Shown piece after piece: positions 1 through 12,679 of a stretch of DNA of 64,000 nt. How positions within the stretch are numbered: the first letter of the stretch is position 1; every line of letters starts with the position of its first letter. The position numbers and the translations under genes are program-made. A model generated the notes under the pieces. The model had not been told where the DNA came from. It worked only from the letters and a program-made list of their open reading frames with translations, and ran no database searches. Origin of the DNA: Cellulomonas hominis (GTDB lineage: Bacteria > Actinomycetota > Actinomycetes > Actinomycetales > Cellulomonadaceae); assembly GCF_901521055.1 (NCBI RefSeq), contig NZ_CABEGA010000002.1, positions 1-64,000 of the forward strand, written 5' to 3'.

Positions 1-17
1 CCCGTTCGGCGCCGGCG

Positions 18-4361
<4,344 letters not shown>

Positions 4362-4367
4362 CGCGCC

Positions 4368-4389
4368 ATTCTGTCCCCCGCCACCGACA
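4368..4389 (-). promoter_or_regulatory. PafBC-type (RecA-independent) DNA-damage promoter of lhr
   Basis: On the minus strand the sequence reads TGTCGGTG (4389-4382), eight bases, then CAGAAT (4373-4368), and the GTG start of the helicase follows after six bases. This matches the known actinobacterial RecA-NDp promoter, TGTCRGTG-N8-TANNNT, except for the first base of the -10 box. That promoter class is activated by PafBC in mycobacteria. The match is seen in the sequence; damage induction is inferred. Confidence 0.65.
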
Positions 4390-4472
4390 CCCGCGTGCCG
4401 GGCGCCTGGTCAGCGCGGCACCCGCTGTCAGGAGCGCCTGCGGCAGGGGCGCCGGCCCTGCCATGATCGACC

Positions 4473-4967
4473 ATGCCGATCGACGAGGTGACCCAGGCCG
4501 CCGTCCACGCGCTGTGGGAGACCGGGGCGCGGCACGGCCGGCCGCCGGCGCCCGTGCCGGAGGCGGACCCGTGGGACGCCGGCGACGTCGACGGGTCCGC
4601 GGACGCCCTCGACTCCGCGCGCGGCCGGGTCTCGGTGCTGTTCGACGGCACGCCCGCGCTCGCGGTGCACCTGCACGGCGACGGCCGCGACACCGTGCGG
4701 GTGGAGGACGTGGTCGACCTGGAGGTGCCGCGCCGCGACGTGGTCGCGGTGGTCGACGCGCTGCTGGCGGGCCGGGCGCGCCGCCGTCCCACGGTGCGCG
4801 GGCTGTGGGGCCACCTGCTCGGCGTCCTGCTGAGCAACCCGGCGCCGTCGGACCTCGTCGTGCGCGTCGGCGGGGACGACGGCACCGCGCCGCGCGAGTA
4901 CACCGGACCCGTGCTGCTCGCGGTCCCGCTCAGCGGCTGGCTCATGTCGCTGCCGGCGCCGGACTGA
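4473..4967 (+). CDS. hypothetical protein, 164 aa
   Basis: I do not recognise this protein. It is 164 residues long with no signal peptide or convincing membrane segment. It is rich in Asp and Val, with a conserved-looking middle (HLHGDGRDTVRVEDVVDLEVPRR, an alternating beta-strand pattern) and a C-terminal strand ending SGWLMSLPAPD. It is divergent from the Lhr helicase. The ATG start at 4473 is preceded by CATGAT five bases upstream, which could serve as a -10 box for a leaderless mRNA; no good ribosome binding site is visible. Codon usage and GC content match the neighbours, so it looks like a real resident gene. It may be a small soluble actinobacterial protein of unknown role. Confidence 0.75.
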   Translation: MPIDEVTQAAVHALWETGARHGRPPAPVPEADPWDAGDVDGSADALDSARGRVSVLFDGTPALAVHLHGDGRDTVRVEDVVDLEVPRRDVVAVVDALLAGRARRRPTVRGLWGHLLGVLLSNPAPSDLVVRVGGDDGTAPREYTGPVLLAVPLSGWLMSLPAPD

Positions 4968-5065
4968 CGGCGGGCGGGCGCGCGAGCGGCCGCGGGCGTC
5001 GGCGGCCGCGCGTACGCTCGGCCCCTGGCCGGGCCCCCGGCCGCGCCGACAGGAGGGAGGCAGCG

Positions 5066-5299
5066 GTGCGCTACCGCGAGTTCTGGCAGCTCGTCGACGA
5101 GGTGCTGGGCAGCGCCCACGGCCGCGCCCTGGTCCGCGAGCTGGTGCTGCCCGCGCTCGGCGACCGGACCCCGGAGCAGGCGCTGGACGCCGGGGTCGAG
5201 CCCCGGGACGTGTGGCACGCCCTGTGCGACGAGCTCGACATCCCCGACCCGCAGCGGTGGGGGTCGGACCGCCACCGGCAGGCGCCCCCGCACCGCTGA
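5066..5299 (+). CDS. DUF3046 family small protein
   Basis: This 77-residue protein starts RYREFWQLVDEVLG and contains the pattern ALDAGVEPRDVWHALCDELDIPD, typical of the DUF3046 family. That family is restricted to Actinobacteria and has no known function. The GTG start at 5066 follows a strong AGGAGGGAGG ribosome binding site (5051-5060). In mycobacteria the equivalent small gene sits beside recA-recX. Here the same neighbourhood is kept, but two hydrolase genes separate it from recA. No membrane segment is visible. The family call is firm on pattern and context. Confidence 0.85.
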   Translation: MRYREFWQLVDEVLGSAHGRALVRELVLPALGDRTPEQALDAGVEPRDVWHALCDELDIPDPQRWGSDRHRQAPPHR

Positions 5300-5341
5300 G
5301 GGCCCTGCCGCCCGCGCGCGGTCGCGTGGGAGGCTGAGGTC

Positions 5342-7501
5342 GTGCCCGACGTCCCGCGCAGCCCCGGCCGCTGGTCGGTCACGCTCAGCGACGTCGGCGA
5401 CGCGCTCCTCGGGCTGGTCACGACCGCGCTCGGGATGGGGTTCGCGATCGCCGTGGTCGACGGGGCCCACGCGACCAACCCGGGCTCGGTGCTCGTCGCC
5501 GCGGCCTGCGTCGCGGTCGGCGACCTCGTGCTGCGGCCGTCGCTGCGCGTGCTGGCGCGCGTGGGCGGTGCCATGGGCGCCCTGGTCGCCGGGCTCGGCG
5601 CGCAGGTGCTCGTCGCGTGGCTCGCGCTGACCCGGGTGCCCGGCCTGGAGGCCGTCAACCCGTGGGCGGTCGTGCAGGTGCTGGTCATCACCGCGTGCGT
5701 GATGGCGGTCGGCCGCTGGGTGTGGGGCGCGTCGGACTCCGACTACGTCGTCGGGGACGTGCTGCGGCGGGCGCGCTCGCACGCGCGCCGTGCGGGCGAG
5801 GGGGGCGGCGCGGTCCCCGACGAGCGGCCGCCGGGCCTGCTGGTCGTGCAGCTCGACGGGGTCGGCGCCGCGGTGCTGGCGCAGGCGGTCGACGCCGGGC
5901 TGGTGCCGACCATCACGCGGTGGGTCGAGTCCGGGTCGCACCGCTCGCGGACGTGGTGGGCGCAGACCCCGTCCACGACGCCCGCCAGCCAGGCCGGTCT
6001 GCTGCACGGCGCGGCGGACTCCATCCCGTCCTTCCGGTGGTGGGACCGCGAGGCCGGGCGGCTGGTCGTCACCAACCACCCGGACGACGCGGCCCTGGTC
6101 GAGCGCCGGATGTCCGACGGCCGCGGGCTGCTCGCCGACGGGGGAGCGGCCGTCGCCACGATGTTCTCCGGGGACGCCGAGCGGCAGCTCCTCGTGATGA
6201 GCCAGGCGCGGCGCGGCATCGGGCCCGGGACGTCGTACCTGCGGTTCTTCGCCAGCCCGTTCGTGCTGGCGCGGGCCGCCACCCTCACGTGCGGGGAGAT
6301 GGTCAAGGAGCTGTACCAGGGCCGCCGGCAGCGGGTGCGCGACGTGCGTCCGCGCGTGCCACGGCGTGGCTGGTACGTGGTGCTGCGCGGCGTGACCAAC
6401 GTGCTGCTGCGGGACCTGGCGACGTCGCTGGTGGCGGAGCAGCTGGTCCGCGGCGCCCCGGTCGTGTTCGTGGACCTGGTCGACTACGACGAGATCGCGC
6501 ACCACGCCGGGCCGACCCGGCCGGAGTCGCTGCGGGCGCTGGAGGGCCTGGACCGCGTGCTCGACACCCTCGTGCGGGTCGCCGAGGCCGCGCCCCGCGA
6601 CTACCGCGTCGTCGTGCTGTCCGACCACGGGCAGTCGCTAGGGGAGACCTTCGCGCAGCGCACCGGCCACGAGCTGGTCGACGTCGTGCGGCACCTCATG
6701 GCCGAGCCCGGTGTCGACGCGGTGCAGGCGGCGACGGACGAGGAGTGGGGCCCGCTCAACGCGTTCCTCAGCAGCGCGGCCGCGCGCCGGGGCGAGGACC
6801 GCGCGCCCGGTCGCCCGTCGATGGTGCTCGGGCCGCACGGCCGGGACCGGCGCGAGGACCCGGAGGGCTCCACGCCGTCCATGGGCGACGAGCCGCCGGA
6901 CGTCGCGGTGGCCGGCTCGGGCAACCTCGGGATGGTGTGGTTCCCGCGGGCGGGGCGGCGGCTGGTGCTCGAGGAGGTGGAGCAGCGTTGGCCCGGGCTG
7001 GTGCGCGGGCTGGCGGCGACGCCCGGCGTGGGGCTCGTGCTCGTCGACACCGCGGCCCGCGGGCTCATGGCGATCGGCCCGGGCGGGGTCGCGTGGCTCG
7101 AGGGCGACGGGTCGGACGGGGCGCAGCCGGTGGACGGCGCCGACCCCGTCGCCCGGTACGGGTCGATGGCCGCCGGCGACCTGCGGCGGCTCGGCCGTCT
7201 GGAGCACGTCGGCGACCTCGTGCTGCTGTCGGACGTGACGCCCGGCGGGCACGTGCACGCCTTCGAGGGCCAGGTCGGGTCCCACGGCGGGCTCGGCGGC
7301 CCGCAGAACCTCGCGGTGCTGCTGCACCCGGCGGACCTGCCGCTCGACGACGACCTGCTCGACGTGGTGGGCGGGGAGCGGATGCACGTCGGTGCCGACC
7401 GGGTGCACGAGCAGCTGCTGCGCTGGTCGGCCACGCTGGGGCTGCGGCCCGGGGCCGCGCGGCGCGCGGCGCAGGACGCCGTCGGGGACGGCGCACCGTG
7501 A
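5342..7501 (+). CDS. phage-holin-like membrane domain fused to alkaline-phosphatase-superfamily phosphodiesterase
   Basis: This 719-residue protein has two parts. Residues about 15-135 form four hydrophobic segments resembling the small 'phage holin family 4' membrane domain of actinobacteria. From about residue 165 on there is a type I phosphodiesterase/nucleotide pyrophosphatase of the alkaline phosphatase superfamily. Metal-binding patterns are VVQLDGVG, the nucleophile-region STTPASQAG, VDLVDYDEIAHHAG and VVLSDHGQS, plus a late SHGG. It probably hydrolyses a phosphodiester or similar ester at the membrane; the substrate is unknown. The GTG at 5342 follows GGGAGG. Its stop overlaps the start of the MBL hydrolase by 4 bases, so the two are co-translated. 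Confidence 0.85.
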   Translation: MPDVPRSPGRWSVTLSDVGDALLGLVTTALGMGFAIAVVDGAHATNPGSVLVAAACVAVGDLVLRPSLRVLARVGGAMGALVAGLGAQVLVAWLALTRVPGLEAVNPWAVVQVLVITACVMAVGRWVWGASDSDYVVGDVLRRARSHARRAGEGGGAVPDERPPGLLVVQLDGVGAAVLAQAVDAGLVPTITRWVESGSHRSRTWWAQTPSTTPASQAGLLHGAADSIPSFRWWDREAGRLVVTNHPDDAALVERRMSDGRGLLADGGAAVATMFSGDAERQLLVMSQARRGIGPGTSYLRFFASPFVLARAATLTCGEMVKELYQGRRQRVRDVRPRVPRRGWYVVLRGVTNVLLRDLATSLVAEQLVRGAPVVFVDLVDYDEIAHHAGPTRPESLRALEGLDRVLDTLVRVAEAAPRDYRVVVLSDHGQSLGETFAQRTGHELVDVVRHLMAEPGVDAVQAATDEEWGPLNAFLSSAAARRGEDRAPGRPSMVLGPHGRDRREDPEGSTPSMGDEPPDVAVAGSGNLGMVWFPRAGRRLVLEEVEQRWPGLVRGLAATPGVGLVLVDTAARGLMAIGPGGVAWLEGDGSDGAQPVDGADPVARYGSMAAGDLRRLGRLEHVGDLVLLSDVTPGGHVHAFEGQVGSHGGLGGPQNLAVLLHPADLPLDDDLLDVVGGERMHVGADRVHEQLLRWSATLGLRPGAARRAAQDAVGDGAP

Positions 7502-8325
7502 CGGCCGGCGACCCGACGGGCGCGGGCGCGACGGTCCGCTGGCTGGGCCACGCGACGGTCGTGCTCGACGTCGGGGGCGCGCGGGTGGTCACCGACCCGC
7601 TGCTGCGCCCGCACGCGGGCCTGCTGCGCCGCCGCACCGAGCCGCCCCGCCGGGAGGACTGGTCCGGTGCGGACGCGGTGCTCGTCTCGCACCTGCACCA
7701 CGACCACGCGGAGCTCGGCTCCCTGCGGCTGCTGGAGGGCGCGCCCGTGCTCGCGGGCCGGTCGAACGCCCACTGGCTGGCGCGCCACGGCGTCCCGGGC
7801 ACGGTGGGCCTGGCCGCCGACGAGTGGTGGACGGTGCCCGGCACGGCCGTCCGGGTGCGTCCCGTGCGCGCCGACCACGGGCACCGGCCCATGCCGCACC
7901 GGCCGAACGGCACGCACGGGTTCCTGGTCGTCGCGCCGGGCATGCGGGTGTGGTTCGCCGGGGACACCGCGCCGTACCCCCAGATGCGCCGGCTCCCGGA
8001 CCTGGCGGGCGGGCCGATCGACCTGGCGCTGGTCCCGGTCGGAGGCTGGGGGCCGCGGCTGTCCGGCGGGCACATGGACGCGCACCAGGCGGCGGCGGTG
8101 TGCGAGCAGCTCGGGGTGCGGCGGGCGGTCCCCGTGCACTGGGGGACGCTGCACCCGCCGGCGTCCCGGCGCCTGCCCCCGGGGTGGATGGACCGCGCCG
8201 GACCCGCGTTCGCCCGCGCGCTCGCGCGCCGCGGGAAGGTCGAGCCGCTGCTGCTCGCCCCGGGGGAGGCCGTCCACCTGGGGGACGCCGTCGAGCGCCT
8301 GGGCGGCGCGGTCCCGGCGTCGTAG
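7498..8325 (+). CDS. MBL-fold metal-dependent hydrolase (UlaG-like)
   Basis: This 275-residue metallo-beta-lactamase fold protein has the N-terminal WLGHATVVLDVGGARVVTDPLL pattern of the COG2220/UlaG-type hydrolases. Its metal ligands lie in SHLHHDH (about residue 65), DHGHRPMPHR, FAGDTA and a late PVHWGT. Such proteins hydrolyse esters, lactones or phosphoesters, often lipid-derived. GTG 7498 overlaps the TGA of the preceding phosphodiesterase by 4 bases, which points to a shared pathway or membrane-lipid role for the pair (inference). A longer open frame upstream is only the shadow of the previous gene. Confidence 0.9.
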   Translation: MTAGDPTGAGATVRWLGHATVVLDVGGARVVTDPLLRPHAGLLRRRTEPPRREDWSGADAVLVSHLHHDHAELGSLRLLEGAPVLAGRSNAHWLARHGVPGTVGLAADEWWTVPGTAVRVRPVRADHGHRPMPHRPNGTHGFLVVAPGMRVWFAGDTAPYPQMRRLPDLAGGPIDLALVPVGGWGPRLSGGHMDAHQAAAVCEQLGVRRAVPVHWGTLHPPASRRLPPGWMDRAGPAFARALARRGKVEPLLLAPGEAVHLGDAVERLGGAVPAS

Positions 8326-8370
8326 AGGCGTCCCACGCGGGCGACGCGCCGGCGTGTCGCTGCTGCCCGG

Positions 8371-8386
8371 TCGAACATGTGTTCGG
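8371..8386 (+). promoter_or_regulatory. SOS box (LexA operator) upstream of recA
   Basis: TCGAACATGTGTTCGG matches the actinobacterial LexA consensus TCGAAC-N4-GTTCGA in all but the last base. It lies 195 bases upstream of the recA start, just before a possible -10 TAGAGT (8388-8393). It would repress the distal recA promoter until damage activates RecA and LexA is cleaved. Confidence 0.9.
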
Positions 8387-8486
8387 CTAGAGTGGTTCTC
8401 GGTGACGCGCCGCGAGGTCAAGCGCGGCCCGCGAGACGTCCACAGGTGGGGCGTCGGGTGCGGGTTGTGGACGGCTCCGGGGTGCA

Positions 8487-8508
8487 TGTCGGTGGTCGGG
8501 CATAGCGT
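8487..8508 (+). promoter_or_regulatory. proximal recA promoter of the RecA-NDp/PafBC class
   Basis: TGTCGGTG (8487-8494), then exactly eight bases, then TAGCGT (8503-8508), a full match to the TGTCRGTG-N8-TANNNT motif of LexA-independent damage promoters. In Mycobacterium tuberculosis recA also has one LexA-controlled and one such promoter. Here the same dual arrangement is visible, with an expected 5' leader of about 65 bases. Confidence 0.85.
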
Positions 8509-8580
8509 CACCGCACGACACGGAGACCAGCCCCCGCAGGCGCAGCGCGACGCTGCACGAGACGCACGAGGTGGAACATC

Positions 8581-9621
8581 ATGCCCGCTCCCCAGGACCG
8601 CGAGAAGGCCCTCGAGGCCGCCCTCAGCCAGATCGACCGTCAGTTCGGCAAGGGCTCGATCATGCGCCTCGGCGACGACGGCCGCGCCCCCGTCGAGGTC
8701 ATCCCGACCGGGTCCGTCGCCCTCGACGTCGCGCTCGGCATCGGCGGGTTGCCCCGGGGCCGCGTCGTCGAGATCTACGGCCCGGAGTCCTCCGGCAAGA
8801 CGACCGTCGCCCTGCACGCCGTGGCGAACGCCCAGCGCGCCGGTGGCATCGCCGCGTTCATCGACGCGGAGCACGCACTCGACCCCGACTACGCCAAGAA
8901 GCTCGGCGTGGACACCGACGCGCTGCTCGTGTCCCAGCCGGACACCGGTGAGCAGGCCCTCGAGATCATGGACATGCTGATCCGCTCCGGCGCGATCGAC
9001 ATCGTCGTCATCGACTCCGTCGCGGCCCTGGTGCCGAAGGCGGAGATCGAGGGCGAGATGGGCGACAGCCACGTCGGTCTCCAGGCCCGCCTCATGTCCC
9101 AGGCGCTCCGCAAGATCACCGGCGCGCTCAACGCGTCGGGCACCACCGCGATCTTCATCAACCAGCTGCGCGAGAAGATCGGTGTGTTCTTCGGCTCGCC
9201 CGAGACCACCACCGGTGGCAAGGCGCTCAAGTTCTACGCGTCGGTCCGCATGGACATCCGACGCATCGAGACGCTCAAGGAGGGCACGGACGCCGTCGGC
9301 AACCGGACCCGCGTCAAGATCGTCAAGAACAAGATGGCCCCGCCCTTCAAGCAGGCCGAGTTCGACATCCTGTACGGCGTGGGGATCTCCCGTGAGGGCG
9401 GCCTCATCGACATGGGCGTCGAGCACGGGTTCATCCGCAAGTCCGGCTCGTGGTTCACCTACGAGGGCGACCAGCTCGGCCAGGGCAAGGAGAACGCCCG
9501 CGGCTTCCTGCGGGACAACCCGGACCTGGCCGTGGAGATCGAGAAGAAGATCCTCGAGAAGCTCGGCATCGGTGCCAAGGTCGACGCGCCCGCCGGCGCG
9601 GAGGTGAAGGTCGACTTCTGA
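8581..9621 (+). CDS. recA: recombinase RecA
   Basis: This 346-residue RecA is of standard length. The Walker A motif GPESSGKTT lies at 67-75, Walker B is [12 protein letters not shown], and the DNA-binding loop regions [13 protein letters not shown] and [30 protein letters not shown] are intact. RecA forms the strand-exchange filament on single-stranded DNA and triggers LexA self-cleavage. No intein is present, unlike M. tuberculosis RecA. The ATG follows an AGGTGG ribosome binding site. Two promoters are readable upstream: a LexA-boxed one and a PafBC-type one. Its TGA shares one base with the ATG of recX, so the two are translationally coupled. Confidence 0.99.
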   Translation: MPAPQDREKALEAALSQIDRQFGKGSIMRLGDDGRAPVEVIPTGSVALDVALGIGGLPRGRVVEIYGPESSGKTTVALHAVANAQRAGGIAAFIDAEHALDPDYAKKLGVDTDALLVSQPDTGEQALEIMDMLIRSGAIDIVVIDSVAALVPKAEIEGEMGDSHVGLQARLMSQALRKITGALNASGTTAIFINQLREKIGVFFGSPETTTGGKALKFYASVRMDIRRIETLKEGTDAVGNRTRVKIVKNKMAPPFKQAEFDILYGVGISREGGLIDMGVEHGFIRKSGSWFTYEGDQLGQGKENARGFLRDNPDLAVEIEKKILEKLGIGAKVDAPAGAEVKVDF

Positions 9622-10820
9622 TGTCGACCGAGCACGACCCGACCGGGGACGGGCGGGGGTCCCGGGGCGCGCGGCGCTCCGGGGACCTCGTGCCGTCCCC
9701 GGCGGCGCAGCCGGACGGATCAGCCTGGGCGGTGCCGGACGCGGCGGACTCGGCGTGGGAGGTCGCGCCGGACGGCGGGCTCTCCGCGTGGGACGACTCG
9801 GCCGGGATGGGCGGCTCCGTGTGGGACGAGCCGGCCGGGGCGGGCGGCTCCGTGTGGGACGACGACGCTCCTGCTCCCGCGCCCGTCTGGGACGAGCTGC
9901 CGGCCTCCCCGCCGGAGCGCAGGCGCACGGGACGCGAGCGCAGGGACTCGGGACCGACGGCGCCCGCGCCGGTGCCGGCGCCTGCGGACGTCGCCCCAGC
10001 CCGGGAGATGTCCGAGGGCACCTCGACGGTGTCCGACTCGACGGTGTCCGGCTCGACGGTGTCCGACCAGGTCGCGGCGGTCGCCGAGCGGCTGGCCGCG
10101 ATCACCGGATCCTCGAGCAGCGCCCTGCGCGGGACGGACGACGCCGAGGACGGCCCCGTGGCGACGTCGCGGCAGCGCGGACGGTCGGCGGGACGCGGGT
10201 ACGGTGGCGGTGCGGCGCGGCGGACCGGCGGCGGCCGCCGGCGTTCCCCGGCGAGCGAGCCCCCGGAGTCGGGCGCCGCGAGCACGGACGCCGAGCCGGA
10301 CCCCGAGTCGGTGGCCCGGTCCATCGCGCTCCGTCAGCTCACCGCGGCGCCCCGCAGTCGCGCCCAGCTCGCCGAGGCGATGGCGAGGCGCGACGTCCCC
10401 GAGGACGTCGCGGACCGGGTGCTCGACCGGTTCACCGAGGTGGGGCTCGTGGACGACGTCGCGTACGCCGAGATGCTCGTCCGCAGCAGGCACGCCGAGC
10501 GCGGCCTGTCCCGCCGCGCGCTCGGGATGGAGCTGCGCCGCAAGGGCGTGGACGACGGCATCGCCCACGAGGCCCTGAGCCAGGTGGACGACGCCGACGA
10601 GGAGCAGGCCGCCCGCGCGCTCGCGCGCAAGAAGCTCCGCGCCACCCGGGGCCTCGACCGCGAGGTCCGGCTGCGGCGCGCGTACGGCGCGCTCGGCCGC
10701 AAGGGCTACGGCGGCTCGCTGGTGTCCCGCGTGGTCCGGGAGGAGCTCGCGGCGGAGGGGGCCGCGGACGACGACGCCGACGACGGAGGCGGCTGGCGGG
10801 GCCCGGGCGTCGAGGACTGA
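9621..10820 (+). CDS. recX: regulatory protein RecX with long disordered N-terminus
   Basis: RecX binds and inhibits the RecA filament. The RecX domain occupies about residues 232-395 (ALRQLTAAPRSRAQLAEAM, GLVDDVAYAEMLVRSRHAERGLSRRALGMELRRKGV, and the third helical repeat LRRAYGALGRKGYG). At 399 residues it is more than twice the length of a typical RecX (150-190). The extra 230 N-terminal residues are low-complexity Pro/Ala/Ser/Asp sequence. They carry six short Trp-centred repeats (SAWAV, SAWEV, SAWDD, SVWDE, SVWDD, PVWDE) and an STVS[DG] triplet. ATG 9621 overlaps the recA stop by one base. An upstream in-frame extension into recA is not used. Confidence 0.95.
   Translation: MSTEHDPTGDGRGSRGARRSGDLVPSPAAQPDGSAWAVPDAADSAWEVAPDGGLSAWDDSAGMGGSVWDEPAGAGGSVWDDDAPAPAPVWDELPASPPERRRTGRERRDSGPTAPAPVPAPADVAPAREMSEGTSTVSDSTVSGSTVSDQVAAVAERLAAITGSSSSALRGTDDAEDGPVATSRQRGRSAGRGYGGGAARRTGGGRRRSPASEPPESGAASTDAEPDPESVARSIALRQLTAAPRSRAQLAEAMARRDVPEDVADRVLDRFTEVGLVDDVAYAEMLVRSRHAERGLSRRALGMELRRKGVDDGIAHEALSQVDDADEEQAARALARKKLRATRGLDREVRLRRAYGALGRKGYGGSLVSRVVREELAAEGAADDDADDGGGWRGPGVED
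10023..10067 (+). repeat. three tandem 15-bp repeats within recX
   Basis: The unit TCGACGGTGTCCGAC occurs three times in a row (10023-10037, 10038-10052 with one change, 10053-10067). It encodes STVSD/STVSG repeats in the disordered N-terminal part of RecX. The near-identity at the DNA level suggests recent slippage duplication. Confidence 0.85.
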
Positions 10821-11067
10821 CCTGCGACCTCTCGCGCGGCGGCGCGCGCAGTGGCGTCACCCGGTGGCGTCACCTGGTGACCGGCCGGACCCGCCGGGAG
10901 GTCACGCTCCCCGGGACGACGTCGCCCGTGGTGAACAATGGACGTCTCGCGCCGCTGGTCACGGGTGCCGGCCGCGGCCGGTCCTGTCCCGCCGGGCGCC
11001 GCGCGAGCCCGCCGCCGCGGACCCGCCCGGCTGCCGGGCGCAGCACCACCGATCAGGAGTGTGACCC
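10821..11067. other. recX-rny intergenic region with direct repeat and palindrome
   Basis: These 247 bases contain no gene I can support. GTGGCGTCACC is repeated at 10851-10861 and 10864-10874. The second copy runs into a perfect 13-base palindrome GTCACCTGGTGAC (10869-10881). GTGAACAAT near 10931-10939 could be a weak -10 region for rny. The palindrome could be an operator; no regulator is assigned. Confidence 0.45.
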
Positions 11068-12660
11068 ATGCAGGACGTCGCGATCGTCGTCGGACTGCTC
11101 GCCGCGTGCCTGGTCGCGCTCGTCCTCGTGCTGCTCGCCCGGCGGGAGGCAGCCGCCGTCCGGCAGCAGGCGCTCGAGGACGTGCAGTCCATCCGTGACG
11201 AGGCCCGCGCCGCGCTCGTCGACGCGCAGCGCCGCGAGGCCCGCGCCGTCGAGCGGGAGGAGAACGCCGCGGTCGCCGAGCGCACCGCGACCGAGCGCGA
11301 GCGCGCCGCCCGTGCGGCCGAGGACGCCGCGGCCGAGCTCCGCCGCCGGGCCGCCGAGGAGGCCACCGCCGCGGCGGGCGCGGCCGCGGAACGGACCACG
11401 GCCGCGGAGCGCGCCGCGTCCGAGACGGTCGCCGCCGCCGAGCGTCGTGCCGCCGAGGCCGTCGCCACCGCGGAGCGCACCGCCGCCGAGCGCGTCGCCG
11501 CCGCGGACCGGGAGGCCGTCGAGCGGCTGGAGGCGACCTCGGGGCTCACCGCCGGGGAGGCCCGCGCGGAGCTCCTGCGCCAGCTCACCGCGGAGGCCAC
11601 CACCGCGGCGACGGCGTCCGTCCGCCGCATCGAGGCGCAGGCCCGCCGCACCGCCGAGGCGCGGGCGCGCCGGGTGCTCGCCACCGCGGTGCACCGGACG
11701 GCGGTCGCGACCAGCAGCCAGAGCACCGTGACGATCCTGCCGCTGCCCTCGGACGAGATGAAGGGCCGCATCATCGGTAAGGAGGGCCGCAACATCCGGC
11801 TCTTCGAGGCGCTGACCGGCGTCAACGTGCTGGTCGACGAGGCGCCCGACTCCGTGGTGCTGTCCTGCTTCGACGCCGACCGCCGGGAGGTCGCGCGGGT
11901 GGCGCTCGAGGCGTTGATGGCCGACGGGCGGATCAACCCGCAGCGGATCGAGGCGGCCTACGCGGAGGCGCTCGCCGGGGCGGACGACCGCGCCGACGAG
12001 GCCGGGCACGACGCCGCGGAGCGGGCCGGTGTGCGGGGGCTCGACGAGCAGCTCGTGCGGGTGCTCGGGCGGCTGCGGCTGCGGACGTCGTTCGGGCAGA
12101 ACGTGCTGGAGCACCTGGTGGAGTCGGCGCTGCTCGCCGCGCAGGTGGCCGCCGAGCTCGGGGCGGACGTCGAGGTCGCCCGGCGCTCCGCGCTGCTGCA
12201 CGACATCGGCAAGGCGCTCACCGGCGAGGTCCCGGGCACCCACGCGCAGGTGGGCGCCGCGCTGGCCGCCCGGCACGGGGAGTCCGCCGTGGTGGTGAAC
12301 GGCATCGCCGCGCACCATGACGAGGTCCCCGCGGAGACCGTCGAGGCGGTGCTCGTCCAGGTCGCCGACGCCATGTCCGCCGCCCGGCCCGGCGCGCGCC
12401 GGGAGGACGTCGACCAGCACGTCGAGCGGCTGGAGCAGCTCGAGGAGCTCGTCGCGGGCCACGCCGGCGTGCGGCGGGCGCTCGCGATGGCGGCGGGCCG
12501 GGAGATGCGGGTGGTCGTCGAGCCCTCGCAGGTCCCCGACACCGACCTCGGCCGGCTGGCGGTCGAGATCGCCCGGCACATCGAGCAGGACCTGTCCTAC
12601 CCGGGCGAGATCAAGGTGACGGTCGTCCGCGAGGTGCGCGCGAGCGCCACCGCGGGCTGA
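11068..12660 (+). CDS. rny: ribonuclease Y
   Basis: This 530-residue membrane-anchored endoribonuclease initiates mRNA decay. Residues 4-24 are a single transmembrane anchor. About 25-210 form a long Ala/Glu/Arg coiled coil. A KH RNA-binding domain follows with the GXXG loop GRIIGKEGRN (about 232-241), then an HD metal-binding domain with LLHDIGK and AAHHDE. The C-terminal part ends in the usual SYPGEIKVTVVRE. The ATG follows CAGGAG. The position right after recA-recX is common in actinobacteria. The coiled coil is compositionally extreme (Ala/Glu-rich) and lacks features beyond that. Confidence 0.95.
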   Translation: MQDVAIVVGLLAACLVALVLVLLARREAAAVRQQALEDVQSIRDEARAALVDAQRREARAVEREENAAVAERTATERERAARAAEDAAAELRRRAAEEATAAAGAAAERTTAAERAASETVAAAERRAAEAVATAERTAAERVAAADREAVERLEATSGLTAGEARAELLRQLTAEATTAATASVRRIEAQARRTAEARARRVLATAVHRTAVATSSQSTVTILPLPSDEMKGRIIGKEGRNIRLFEALTGVNVLVDEAPDSVVLSCFDADRREVARVALEALMADGRINPQRIEAAYAEALAGADDRADEAGHDAAERAGVRGLDEQLVRVLGRLRLRTSFGQNVLEHLVESALLAAQVAAELGADVEVARRSALLHDIGKALTGEVPGTHAQVGAALAARHGESAVVVNGIAAHHDEVPAETVEAVLVQVADAMSAARPGARREDVDQHVERLEQLEELVAGHAGVRRALAMAAGREMRVVVEPSQVPDTDLGRLAVEIARHIEQDLSYPGEIKVTVVREVRASATAG

Positions 12661-12679
12661 CCGCCGTGGGCCGGGGCCG

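Noticed and set aside
9450-9620. Longer recX start inside recA
   Set aside because: The translation is recA read in another frame; ATG 9621 overlaps the recA stop and is coupled.
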